Shown: piece after piece, positions 8,785-16,287 of the stretch
Layout of the letters: each line of letters opens with the position of its first letter
Position numbering within the stretch: the stretch's first letter is position 1
Assembly: GCF_900099965.1 (NCBI RefSeq)
Contig: NZ_FNDJ01000019.1
Coordinates: 62,001 to 126,000 of the forward strand
Source: Nonomuraea jiangxiensis
GTDB lineage: Bacteria; Actinomycetota; Actinomycetes; Streptosporangiales; Streptosporangiaceae
Reading direction: 5' to 3'
DNA length: 64,000 nucleotides
Program-made: the position numbers and the translations under genes
The notes under the pieces: generated by a model
Told to the model about the DNA's origin: nothing
The model's input: the letters and a program-made list of their open reading frames with translations, nothing else
Databases searched by the model: none

Positions 8785-9315
8785 TCAGAAGGCCGGCGCG
8801 GCCATGAAGGTCATGCTGGCCGCCATGCCGGCCGAGCACATCTCCTGAACGAGCGTCGCTCGATCCGCGCCCCGCTCGGGCAGCATGCGGATGAGCCCGG
8901 CACAGGTCCAGGCCAGCCCGATGACCAGGGCCACCGTGGCCAACGACCCACCGCCGTGCGCGTGCCCTGACCCACCGCCGCCGTACGCGGCACCGGGGGC
9001 GGCGCCGGGGAGAGTGGGGCCGCTCAGCGTCGTCAGCGTCAGGAGGAGGGACGTGAGCACGAAGTCCTGGATGTGATGGCCGGTCTCCGCGCGGCGAGAG
9101 GGGGAGCCGCAGAGCCAGCCGGCGGTCAGCAGCGCCGGCACCGCGACGGAGCAGAACACGCCGCCCAGGTGCCCGACCGCCATGCCGAGCGCCATGACGA
9201 CGTGCGGCCATCTCCTGGCCGGCCTCGTGGCGGGCAGGAGGGCGGGCAGCAGGGCCGGGGCAAGGGCCAGGACGCAGCCGACCGACGCCGCCACCACGTG
9301 GAGGACGGCGTGCAT
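8785..9315 (-). CDS. Small integral membrane protein, probably DUF5134-like
   Basis: 176-aa protein with about five hydrophobic helices, starting MHAVLHVVAASVGCVLALAPA. A His/Gly-rich stretch (GGGGSGHAHGGG) lies between the last helices, and the C-terminal MCSAGMAASMTFMAAPAF resembles the Met-rich ends of DUF5134 proteins. The start at 9315 was chosen because the upstream frame is not protein-like. It lies 32 bp downstream of the AhpD-like remnant on the same strand. The His and Met residues could bind metal, but no function is known. Confidence 0.65.
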   Translation of the reverse strand: MHAVLHVVAASVGCVLALAPALLPALLPATRPARRWPHVVMALGMAVGHLGGVFCSVAVPALLTAGWLCGSPSRRAETGHHIQDFVLTSLLLTLTTLSGPTLPGAAPGAAYGGGGSGHAHGGGSLATVALVIGLAWTCAGLIRMLPERGADRATLVQEMCSAGMAASMTFMAAPAF

Positions 9316-9347
9316 CAGACACCCTCGGTTGCCACCGGCCAGGCCCG

Positions 9348-9716
9348 TCAGCCGAACTGGCCCGGCTGGTAGTCGCCGGCGGGCTGCTGGACGACGACGT
9401 TCACGCGGTTGAAGGCGTTGATCACGGCGACGAGCGACACCAGGGCGGCGAGCTGGTCCTCGTCGTAGTGCTTGGCCGCGTTCGCCCAGACCTCGTCGGG
9501 CACCCCACCGGCCGCGTCGGCGATCCGGGTGCCCTGCTCGGCCAGCTCCAGGGCGGCCCGCTCCGCCTCGGTGAAGACCGTCGCCTCCCGCCAGGCGGTG
9601 ACCACCCGCGTCGTCAGCGGCACCGTCGAGTCCGCGATCACCCTGCTCGCCGAGATGAGGTGCTTCATGACCTTGACCGCGACCGGACTGCCGGAGAGGT
9701 TCAGGCGGGGTTCCAT
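9348..9716 (-). pseudogene. AhpD / carboxymuconolactone-decarboxylase-like gene with internal in-frame deletion
   Basis: The 122-residue frame matches both ends of the common actinobacterial CMD-family protein: start MEPRLNLSGSPVAVKVMKHL, and end with ELAEQGTRIAD, DEVWANAAKHYDE and QQPAGDYQPGQF. In intact members about 35 residues lie between these blocks, holding the redox CxxC motif and its downstream His. Here STVPLTTR joins directly to VVTAWREATVF near 9603-9615. The frame is kept but the catalytic cysteines are gone, so peroxidase/disulfide activity is not possible. The two ends are otherwise well preserved, suggesting a recent event. It may still be translated as an inert protein. Confidence 0.75.
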
Positions 9717-9857
9717 GGGGCTCCTTGCCGTAGTCGGTGGTTACACCCATCCGGACCTGGCAGCCGGGCGATCTGTGACGGCGCCGAAGGTGACGTACGT
9801 CACCGTGACGACCGCGGCCCCGGTGATCCCGTTCCTTATCCGTTCCATACATGGGAC

Positions 9858-9883
9858 TATCTAAAGTGCTAGCAATCTAGATA
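9858..9883. promoter_or_regulatory. Palindromic operator candidate for the YtrA-type regulator
   Basis: The 26-bp sequence from TATCTAAAGTG to CAATCTAGATA is a near-perfect palindrome centred on GCTAGC, with 11 of 13 pairs matching. It ends 13 bases before the GTG start of the GntR gene. YtrA-type repressors bind palindromes in their own promoters and act on the adjoining ABC operon, so autoregulation is the likely role. Binding is inference. Confidence 0.6.
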
Positions 9884-9896
9884 AATGGAGTAACCG

Positions 9897-10289
9897 GTGA
9901 TCGAGTTCTTTCTGGATGCGAAGTCCGGTGTCTCGCCGTACCTGCAGCTGGTCCAGCAAGTACGACACGCGCTCCGGCTCGGCCTGCTCCGCGAAGGTGA
10001 CCAGCTGCCGACCGTCAAGGAGGTCGTGGCGCAACTGGCGATCAACGCCAACACCGTCCTGAAGGCCTACCGGGAGCTCGAACACGAGGGCCTGGCCGCC
10101 GCCCGGCCGGGGGTGGGGACGTTCGTGACGAGGACGCTCACTGACACCTCGCTGGCCGCGCACGGCCCGCTACGGCTGGAGCTGCGGCGCTGGCTGGCCA
10201 AGGCCCGCCGGGCGGGCCTCGACGACGAGAGCATCGAGGCCCTCTTCATGACGACCTTTCGGACCACCGCTCAGGAGGACATAGCGTGA
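9897..10289 (+). CDS. GntR family transcriptional regulator, YtrA subfamily
   Basis: 130-aa regulator with the N-terminal GntR winged helix: PYLQLVQQVRHALRLGLLREGDQLPT, then INANTVLKAYRELEHEGL as the recognition segment. The short helical C-terminus is the YtrA type, which lacks a large effector domain. The GTG start is preceded by GGAG six bases upstream. The stop overlaps the ABC ATPase start as GTGA (10286-10289), so it is co-translated with the exporter genes. It probably represses this operon until a cell-envelope stress or drug signal appears; YtrA relatives respond to cell-wall antibiotics. Confidence 0.93.
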   Translation: MIEFFLDAKSGVSPYLQLVQQVRHALRLGLLREGDQLPTVKEVVAQLAINANTVLKAYRELEHEGLAAARPGVGTFVTRTLTDTSLAAHGPLRLELRRWLAKARRAGLDDESIEALFMTTFRTTAQEDIA

Positions 10290-11176
10290 CTTCCGCCTTA
10301 GAAGCCCAGGCACTGGGCAAGAGATACGGCAAGCGCTGGGCGCTGCGCGACTGCACCATCGACATCCCGAAGGGCCACGTCGTGGGGTTGGTGGGCCCCA
10401 ACGGCGCGGGCAAGACGACGCTGCTGAAACTGGCCGGCGGCCAGCTGGAGCCCACGACGGGCCGCATCACCGTGCTCGGCGAGCGCCCAGCGGCCGGTCC
10501 CGAGCAGCTGGCCAGGGTCGGGTTCGTGGCTCAGAACACCCCCGTCTACACCGGGCTCAGCATCGCCGACCACCTGCGGCTCGGAGCCCGGCTCAACCCC
10601 CGCTGGGACGACACGATGGCCCGCGAACGCATCGCCTCGCTCGACCTCGATCCCGCCCAGCGGGCGGGCAAGCTGTCCGGCGGCCAGCGCGCCCAGCTCG
10701 CCCTCACCCTGGGCCTGGCCAAACGCCCCGAACTGCTCATCCTGGACGAGCCGGTCGCCTCGCTCGACCCGCTGGCCCGCCGCGAGTTCCTCCAGGGCCT
10801 GATGGAGGCCACCGTCGAGCACGAGCTGAGCGTCGTGCTCTCCTCCCACCTGGTGTCCGACCTGGAACGGATCTGCGACTACCTGATCGTGCTCGTCGAC
10901 TCGCGCGTGCAGGTCATCGGCGAGACCGACGAGTTGCTGGCCACCCATCACCGGCTCACCGGCCCGCGCCGCGACCCCGGCACGCTGCCCGCCGGCCAGC
11001 ACGTGGTCTCCGCCCGGCACACCGACCGGCAGAGCACGTACGTCGTCCGTACCGACGGCCCGATCCTCGATCCCGCCTGGACGGTCACCCGGCTCAGCCT
11101 GGAGGACCTCGTCCTGGCCCACATGGACAAGCGTCCCGCCCGCGCCCGGCGGGCCGACCTGGAGGTACAGCGATGA
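10286..11176 (+). CDS. ABC transporter ATP-binding protein (YtrB-like exporter)
   Basis: 296-aa ATPase with Walker A GPNGAGKT (about residues 38-45), Q-loop VAQNTP, signature LSGGQRAQLAL, Walker B LLILDEPVASLDP and the H-loop SSHLVSDLER. The C-terminal 80 residues form a small accessory domain typical of antibiotic-type exporters. A CAGGAGGA site precedes the GTG start. It partners with the permease that starts inside its stop codon (ATGA at 11173). It sits in the cytoplasm and would drive export or regulated membrane signalling. The substrate is unknown. Confidence 0.93.
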   Translation: MTSALEAQALGKRYGKRWALRDCTIDIPKGHVVGLVGPNGAGKTTLLKLAGGQLEPTTGRITVLGERPAAGPEQLARVGFVAQNTPVYTGLSIADHLRLGARLNPRWDDTMARERIASLDLDPAQRAGKLSGGQRAQLALTLGLAKRPELLILDEPVASLDPLARREFLQGLMEATVEHELSVVLSSHLVSDLERICDYLIVLVDSRVQVIGETDELLATHHRLTGPRRDPGTLPAGQHVVSARHTDRQSTYVVRTDGPILDPAWTVTRLSLEDLVLAHMDKRPARARRADLEVQR

Positions 11177-12243
11177 TCTGGCTGGCCTGGCGCCAGTTCC
11201 GCGGTTCGGTCACGATGATGGCCGCCGTACTCGTGGTGCTCGCCGCCACCCTGGCCCTCACCGGTCCGGGCCTGGCCTCGCGCTACGCCGCCGGGATCGC
11301 CGACTGCACCCCGGACGGCACCTGCTTCGAATTCTTCGACCGCTTCTTCGACGAGTACCAGACCCCGTTCCTGGCCGTCAGCCTCGTCGTGCTGCTCCTG
11401 CCGGGACTGGTCGGGCTCTTCTGGGGAGCGCCGCTCATCACCCGGGAGCTGGACGCGGGCACGCATCTGCTGGTGTGGAGCCAGAGCATCACCCGTGGCC
11501 GCTGGCTGGCGGTCAAGCTGGCGCTCACCGGGCTGGCGGCCATGGCCGCCGCCGGGCTGTGCGGCCTCCTGGTGACCTGGTGGTCCGACCCCCTGGACAG
11601 GTCGGCCGTACCGGAACTGGCGCAGATGGCCCCCGTGGTGTTCGGCGCACGCGGCATCGCCCCGATGGGGTACGCGGCCTTCGCCTTCGTGCTCGGGGTG
11701 ACCGTCGGCATGCTGGTACGCCGCACGCTGCCCGCCATGGCCCTCACCCTGGCCGCCTTCGCCGCGATCCAGCTCGCCATGCCTCTGCTGGTCCGTCCCC
11801 ACCTGATGCCCCCGGTCAGCGGCACCTTCGAGCTCGGCCGGGAGAACGTCGACGGCATGGGCGCGCCGAAAGGCGGATCCCTGCAAATCTTCCTGAGAAC
11901 CTCGGCCGTGCCGGGCCACCCGGGCGCCTGGGTCCTGTCCAGCGAGTTCGTCGAGCCGTCCGGCCGCAGGAGCGCCGGAAGCAGCGACGACGGGCCGTCC
12001 TCGACGATCGTGGGAGCCGTCCCGGTCTCCACCACGTCGGGACCCTGCGCACCGCAGGCGGGCCCCCCGGGGATGAACGGGTGCATGGCCGAGATCAACC
12101 GGCTCGGCTACCGGCAGCAGGCCACCTTCCATCCCCTTGAACGCTTCTGGCCCTTCCAGTGGCTCGAGACCGGGATCTACGCCCTGCTCACCCTCGGCCT
12201 CACCTGGTTCTCCTTCTGGTGGATCCGGAGACGCCTGTCATGA
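11173..12243 (+). CDS. ABC transporter permease (ABC-2 type)
   Basis: 356-aa membrane protein starting with the family motif MIWLAWRQFRGS. Six hydrophobic helices are seen: one N-terminal, four clustered at about residues 70-210, and one at the C-terminus. An extracellular domain of about 100 residues sits before the last helix and holds two Cys near its end (GPCAPQ and NGCMAE), possibly a disulfide. The WGAPLITRELDAGTHLLVWSQS segment is typical of these permeases. The gene is translationally coupled on both sides (ATGA at each end). It forms the exporter channel with the preceding ATPase. Confidence 0.9.
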   Translation: MIWLAWRQFRGSVTMMAAVLVVLAATLALTGPGLASRYAAGIADCTPDGTCFEFFDRFFDEYQTPFLAVSLVVLLLPGLVGLFWGAPLITRELDAGTHLLVWSQSITRGRWLAVKLALTGLAAMAAAGLCGLLVTWWSDPLDRSAVPELAQMAPVVFGARGIAPMGYAAFAFVLGVTVGMLVRRTLPAMALTLAAFAAIQLAMPLLVRPHLMPPVSGTFELGRENVDGMGAPKGGSLQIFLRTSAVPGHPGAWVLSSEFVEPSGRRSAGSSDDGPSSTIVGAVPVSTTSGPCAPQAGPPGMNGCMAEINRLGYRQQATFHPLERFWPFQWLETGIYALLTLGLTWFSFWWIRRRLS

Positions 12244-13658
12244 CCGTCGTCAGGATCGCCGTCGCCGGACTCGCCCTCCTGCTGGCGGCGGCCTGCAGCC
12301 CGCCGGCACCACCACGCGGCCAGGCCGCCACGACAGGCGGTACGGTCTGCGCGCCGCCCCAGGGTCGCCCCGAAGCGGAGACGCCCACCACGATCGACGT
12401 CATCGAACAGGCGTACTTCTGCATCCTCGGCAACTACTACAGCGGCCCGACGCTGGATGCCCGCTCCCTGTTGACCGCCGGATTCCTCGCCCTGACCCAG
12501 GAGATCAACCGCGACGGCCGTGACCTGCCGGAGGCGACCATGCCGGCGCTGACCGGCGACCGCAAAGCCGACTGGACCGCCTTCGAGGCCGCCTACCGGA
12601 AGATCACCGACCAGGTTCCCGACCTGCGCGACAACCTGGCCATCGTCACGCTGGAGGCCATGGTGGCCGCTCTCGGCGACAACCACGCCCGTTGGGCAGG
12701 CCAACCCGAACGGCCGCCCGACTACTACGACGGCGACGGCTACGGCCTGGGGCTCAGGGCGAACGTCAGCGCTCCCCCAAGGAACGACGACCCCCGCGTC
12801 ACCCTCCCACCGCTGTTCGTCACCACCGTGGAGGGCGGCGCGGCCCAAGCCGCCGGACTACGCCCCGGCGACATCGTCGAATCGATCAACGGAATGGCAC
12901 CCTTCCTCGACGGCAGGACCACCCCCGCGATCGCCGCCCTCTACCCCGAATACCCCGACACTCGCCCGGTACGTCTGCGGCTGCTACGACAGGACACCGG
13001 CCGCCGGTGGACGGTCTCGCTCAAGCCCGGCCTCTACCCACGGGACCTGGCCGGTCTGCAGGTGGTGCGGTCGAAACTGGCGGACGACGACGTCGCCTAC
13101 GTACGGATGACCGGATTCACTCCCGACTCCGCGAACCGGGTGCTACGCGCGGTCACCAGGCTGCGTACCGGCCGGACGCTGTCCGGTGTCGTGCTCGACC
13201 TGCGCGGCAACGGCGGCGGCAGCCCCGCGGAGGCCACCCGGCTGCTCAGCGCGTTCACTCACGGCAAGAACACCGCCTACCAGTGCACCGTGAACGGCAC
13301 CTGCCAGGCCACGCCGACCGACGACACCGTCGAGCTGCTCAACCTGCCGCTGGTCGTGCTCATCGACCGCGACTGCGCCTCGGCGTGCGAGCACTTCAGC
13401 TCCGCGGTCAAGGACCTGCGCCTCGGCCGGCTGGTCGGCACCAGAACCGCCGGCGTCATCTCCGGCCCGGCCCAGCCCTACCTGCTCGCCAACAACACCC
13501 TCCTGAGCTTCCCCGCCAGGCACCACCTGGGACCCGATCGCGAGGTCATCGACCGGATCGGCGTGCCGCCCGACCACCACGTACCCCTCACCCCCGGGGA
13601 CGCGGCCGCCGGGCGCGACCCCGTACTGGCCAAGGCCCTGACCTTGCTGCACACGTGA
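12240..13658 (+). CDS. S41-family (tail-specific) protease lipoprotein with PDZ domain
   Basis: 472-aa secreted serine protease. The signal peptide ends in a lipobox (LLAAACS), so it should be anchored outside the membrane. A helical N-terminal region is followed by a PDZ domain (about residues 195-260, with AAGLRPGDIVESING) and the S41 catalytic domain. The nucleophile is probably the Ser in DRDCASACEHFSSAVK, with the lysine of that segment as base; VLDLRGNGGG marks the oxyanion region. It starts inside the permease stop (ATGA), so it belongs to the YtrA operon. It could process a peptide linked to the transporter, which is unusual for YtrA operons. Confidence 0.88.
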   Translation: MTVVRIAVAGLALLLAAACSPPAPPRGQAATTGGTVCAPPQGRPEAETPTTIDVIEQAYFCILGNYYSGPTLDARSLLTAGFLALTQEINRDGRDLPEATMPALTGDRKADWTAFEAAYRKITDQVPDLRDNLAIVTLEAMVAALGDNHARWAGQPERPPDYYDGDGYGLGLRANVSAPPRNDDPRVTLPPLFVTTVEGGAAQAAGLRPGDIVESINGMAPFLDGRTTPAIAALYPEYPDTRPVRLRLLRQDTGRRWTVSLKPGLYPRDLAGLQVVRSKLADDDVAYVRMTGFTPDSANRVLRAVTRLRTGRTLSGVVLDLRGNGGGSPAEATRLLSAFTHGKNTAYQCTVNGTCQATPTDDTVELLNLPLVVLIDRDCASACEHFSSAVKDLRLGRLVGTRTAGVISGPAQPYLLANNTLLSFPARHHLGPDREVIDRIGVPPDHHVPLTPGDAAAGRDPVLAKALTLLHT

Positions 13659-13670
13659 ACGGACCTCCCC

Positions 13671-14825
13671 ATGAGACAGATCCTGGCCGTCGCCGCGGGG
13701 CTGGCCGTCCTGGCCGCGTCCGGCTGCTCCGCCCCCTCACCACCCCGAGCCGACGCCCCACCGGCCACGCCCGCCGGCCCCGCCACCCTCCCCGCCCCGA
13801 CCGGTGACCATCCGGTCGGCACCACCGTCCTGCATCTGACGGACACCAGCCGCCCCGACCCCTGGGACCTCGACGCCGACGCCCGCGAACTCAAGGTCAC
13901 CCTGTGGTATCCCACCGAACAGCGCGACGGACAGCGGGCCCCGTACATGACGGCCAAGGAGTCGGAGCTGCTCCTGAAAGGCTCGGGAATCGCGAGCGCG
14001 CCGTTCGACACGCTGAGCAAGACGCGAACCAACGCCGTCCAGGACGCCGACCCCGTCGGGCGCAGGCGTCCGCTGGTGGTGCTCTCCCCCGGCTTCACCA
14101 AGCCGCTGAGCACCCTCACGTCCCTGGCCGAGGACCTGGCCAGCCGCGGGTACGTCGTGGCCGGCATCGACCACACCTACGAAAGCTACGCGACCACCCT
14201 GTCCGACGGCCGGATCGCCGAATGCCTGGCCTGCGACAGCGACACCGACCCGGGCTTCGGCGCGGGGCTGGTCCAGGGCCGGGCCGCCGACGTCTCCTTC
14301 GTCCTGGACCAGCTGACCTCCACGGGGAAGCACGCCGGCCTGATCGACCGCGAACGGATCGCGATGGTGGGCCAGTCGATCGGCGGGGCCAGCACCATGG
14401 CGGCCATGGTCAAAGACCCACGCATACGCGCCGGCATCGACATGGACGGCACCACCTACGCCCGCATCCCCAAGAGCGGCCTCTCCCGGCCGTTCATGTT
14501 CATCGGTTCGCGGGAGCACGTTCCCGGGGGCAACGACAACTCCTGGGACCGCGACTGGAAGCTGCTGACCGGGTGGAAGCGCTGGCTCGTGCTGTCGGGC
14601 GCCGAGCACCAGTCCTTCACCGACACGCGGCTGCTGTCGGACGCCCTCGGCATCAAGCCCCTGCCGGGCGTGCTGCCCGCGGCCCGCGCCGCCGAGCTCA
14701 CCCGCACGTATGTGGCGGCCTTCCTCGACCAGCACCTGAAATCCGAACGACAACCCCTGCTGGAGGAGCCGTCATCGCGCTACCCCGAGGTCAGGTTCTG
14801 CCCTGCGGCCTGCGACGAGTCCTGA
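13671..14825 (+). CDS. Alpha/beta-hydrolase lipoprotein, PAF-acetylhydrolase-like
   Basis: 384-aa secreted esterase-like protein. A lipoprotein signal (LAVLAASGCS, Cys about residue 19) precedes a Pro/Ala-rich linker. The catalytic domain shows VTLWYP, LVVLSPGFTKPL (oxyanion strand), the nucleophile elbow GQSIGG (about residues 242-247), an Asp near GIDMDG and a His in GAEHQSF. This arrangement is that of bacterial platelet-activating-factor acetylhydrolases, which cleave short acyl esters. It begins 12 bp after the S41 protease stop and is probably the last gene of the YtrA operon. The natural substrate is unknown. Confidence 0.88.
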   Translation: MRQILAVAAGLAVLAASGCSAPSPPRADAPPATPAGPATLPAPTGDHPVGTTVLHLTDTSRPDPWDLDADARELKVTLWYPTEQRDGQRAPYMTAKESELLLKGSGIASAPFDTLSKTRTNAVQDADPVGRRRPLVVLSPGFTKPLSTLTSLAEDLASRGYVVAGIDHTYESYATTLSDGRIAECLACDSDTDPGFGAGLVQGRAADVSFVLDQLTSTGKHAGLIDRERIAMVGQSIGGASTMAAMVKDPRIRAGIDMDGTTYARIPKSGLSRPFMFIGSREHVPGGNDNSWDRDWKLLTGWKRWLVLSGAEHQSFTDTRLLSDALGIKPLPGVLPAARAAELTRTYVAAFLDQHLKSERQPLLEEPSSRYPEVRFCPAACDES

Positions 14826-14847
14826 GCCCGGCACGGCCGGCGCCCGG

Positions 14848-15420
14848 TCAGAGGCCGGCGAGGAAGTCCAGGGCGATCCTCCAGGCCCGTTCGGCGGCCT
14901 CGGCGTTGTAGTCGGGCAGGTCGGGATCGGTGAACAGGTGGCCCACGCCCGGGTAGCGGAAGACCTCCACGTCGGCCCGGGCCCGGCGCAGGCCGAGGTA
15001 CCAGGCGTTCAGCCAGTCGACGGGCTCGTAGGTGTCGGGGTCGGCCACGTGCAGCTGTATCGGCAGGTCGTCGGCCGCGACGCCGTCAGGCATGTCCGAG
15101 GTGCCGTGCATGAGCAGCAGCCCGCGGGATTGCTCGTCGCCGAGGGCGAGGTTCTGGGCGATCGCCGCGCCGAGCGAGAAGCCCGCGTAGACCAGGCCGC
15201 CGGCGGACAGCGGGGCCGCGGCGGCCACGGCGCGTTTCAGCAGCTCGTCCCGGCCGATCTCCTCCTTGATCGCGAGCCCTTCTTCGGGCGTGTCGACCAC
15301 CCGGCCGTCGTACAGGTCGGGGACGTGCACCTCGTGCCCGGCCGCCCGCAGCCTGTCGGCTGCCTGGTGAACGTGCGGGCGCAGGCCGTACATCGAGTGC
15401 AAGAGGAGAATCCGTGCCAT
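14848..15420 (-). CDS. Dienelactone hydrolase family protein
   Basis: 190-aa cytoplasmic alpha/beta hydrolase: RILLLHSMYGLRPHVHQAADRLRAAGHEV at the start, PDLYDG, nucleophile elbow YAGFSLGAAIAQ (Ser about residue 102), an acid in HVADPD and His in YPGVGHLFTD. Classical dienelactone hydrolase uses Cys at the elbow; this protein has Ser, as many uncharacterised homologues do, so true dienelactone hydrolysis is doubtful. It converges on the hydrolase lipoprotein with a 22-bp gap. It is about 45 residues shorter than catabolic DLH enzymes. Confidence 0.85.
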   Translation of the reverse strand: MARILLLHSMYGLRPHVHQAADRLRAAGHEVHVPDLYDGRVVDTPEEGLAIKEEIGRDELLKRAVAAAAPLSAGGLVYAGFSLGAAIAQNLALGDEQSRGLLLMHGTSDMPDGVAADDLPIQLHVADPDTYEPVDWLNAWYLGLRRARADVEVFRYPGVGHLFTDPDLPDYNAEAAERAWRIALDFLAGL

Positions 15421-15526
15421 GCGCGCAGCTTAGCCAGCGCCGGACGGGCAGCGACCGCCCACCCGGCGCGTGGCGCGTCAACGTCGATCGGAACCGACTG
15501 GAATGGGTGGATTCATGCGCGACTCG

Positions 15527-15561
15527 CTTCCCGGGGCGGCCGTGGTGACCGCCCCGGGAAG
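15527..15561 (-). terminator. Hairpin terminator downstream of the 40-residue mini-gene
   Basis: CTTCCCGGGGCGG (15527-15539) and its exact complement (15549-15561) form a 13-bp stem with a 9-base loop. On the minus strand it lies 88 bases after the stop of the small gene at 15649 and before the DLH gene begins. There is no T-tract, which is common for actinobacterial terminators. Confidence 0.65.
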
Positions 15562-15648
15562 GTCTGACCTGAGGGATGGTCCCGGATTTCTCCGTGGCCA
15601 TCGGCCATGGGTCAGCACATCGCGAGACTTGGGAGATCTGCGCTGACG

Positions 15649-15771
15649 TCAGTCCCAGTCGTAGTGACGACGGCGGTGACGGTAGCGGTCGCGGTAACGG
15701 TAGCGTTCACGGTCGCGATAACGATAGCGCTCACGGTCGCGAGGATAGGGACTTGCGAATCCGGCGTACAT
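15649..15771 (-). CDS. 40-residue Arg/Tyr/Asp-rich repeat mini-protein
   Basis: A short frame that standard gene callers would probably miss. The ATG at 15771 follows an AGAGGAG ribosome site with 7-base spacing and opens MYAGFASPYP. Two exact RDRERYRY octads and a third degenerate unit (RDRYRHRR) follow, ending RHYDWD at a TGA. The DNA repeats (CGCGACCGTGARCGC type, 24-bp period) are diverged at synonymous positions, which suggests selection on the protein. A strong hairpin terminator lies downstream. The composition, alternating Arg with Asp/Glu and Tyr, suggests nucleic-acid binding or self-assembly. No family is recognised and no function is claimed. Confidence 0.6.
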   Translation of the reverse strand: MYAGFASPYPRDRERYRYRDRERYRYRDRYRHRRRHYDWD

Positions 15772-16127
15772 AGGCCGTCTCCTCTCGGATACGCAATCGC
15801 ACAGGGCGATCGCGCTTTCTCATCCATCATCGGCAGGCGCTTCTGAGCGCGTCTAGACAAGCCGGTCCGACCCGAGCCGATACGAGGCACGTCCTGTTCT
15901 CGGGCATGGCCCGGCGCTGCCGAAGGCGCCTGCCGGTGAACCACCGGATGACCCGCGAAATGCGGATGCATAAGCTGTGCATTTCCTTCGGTTGACGCGG
16001 CGCCTTCGCCGCAAAAAACGGCAAAGCATCAAAGCGGGCGAATTTATCCGGCGACAGGTGCGGAGCGCAATGGCCCGGGCATGGGCCCACCGTCAGGACA
16101 AATCCCGAGCAGATCTTGGGGGTAGTC
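15772..16127. other. Intergenic region between two divergent mini-genes
   Basis: About 355 bases with no convincing gene; frames on both strands here lack G/C third-position bias. It should hold the promoters of the 40-residue gene (leftward) and the 31-residue gene (rightward). A hairpin GCGGCG-CCTT-CGCCGC followed by six A lies near 15998-16020. No clear -35/-10 pair could be assigned. The longer frame at 15977-16213 was not accepted. Confidence 0.4.
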
Positions 16128-16223
16128 ATGTACGGATATCTGCCAGACGCAGCCTACCGACCCGCTCCGCGCACGGGCGTTCGTCGCTGGTACGACGCCG
16201 TCGTGCTCGGTGAGCGAGCCTGA
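16128..16223 (+). CDS. 31-residue mini-ORF upstream of the prolyl-oligopeptidase gene
   Basis: The ATG at 16128 is preceded by a GGGGGT ribosome site and opens MYGYLPDAAYRPAPRTG; the remaining 14 residues end in GERA before a TGA at 16221. A 9-bp-stem hairpin begins ten bases after the stop, so the ORF looks like a self-contained unit. It shares an MY start and a Tyr/Arg/Pro bias with the divergent 40-residue gene. The next gene is a prolyl-oligopeptidase-like enzyme, and peptidases of that fold mature some ribosomal peptides. No modifying enzyme is nearby, so a natural-product role is speculative. Confidence 0.45.
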   Translation: MYGYLPDAAYRPAPRTGVRRWYDAVVLGERA

Positions 16224-16232
16224 GTAAGACGG

Positions 16233-16261
16233 GTGCCGCGGTCGTCATTCGGCCGCGGCAC
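16233..16261 (+). terminator. Hairpin terminator after the 31-residue ORF
   Basis: GTGCCGCGG (16233-16241) pairs exactly with CCGCGGCAC (16253-16261) around an 11-base loop. It starts 10 bases after the mini-ORF stop and lies 26 bases before the next gene, so it could also act as an attenuator for that gene. There is no T-tract. Confidence 0.6.
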
Positions 16262-16287
16262 TCCGATGCGACGGGAGGGACGGCTCA

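Noticed and set aside
15977..16213. 78-codon plus-strand frame rich in Arg and Lys
   Set aside because: No ribosome site, no G/C third-position bias and overlap with the better-supported 31-residue ORF.
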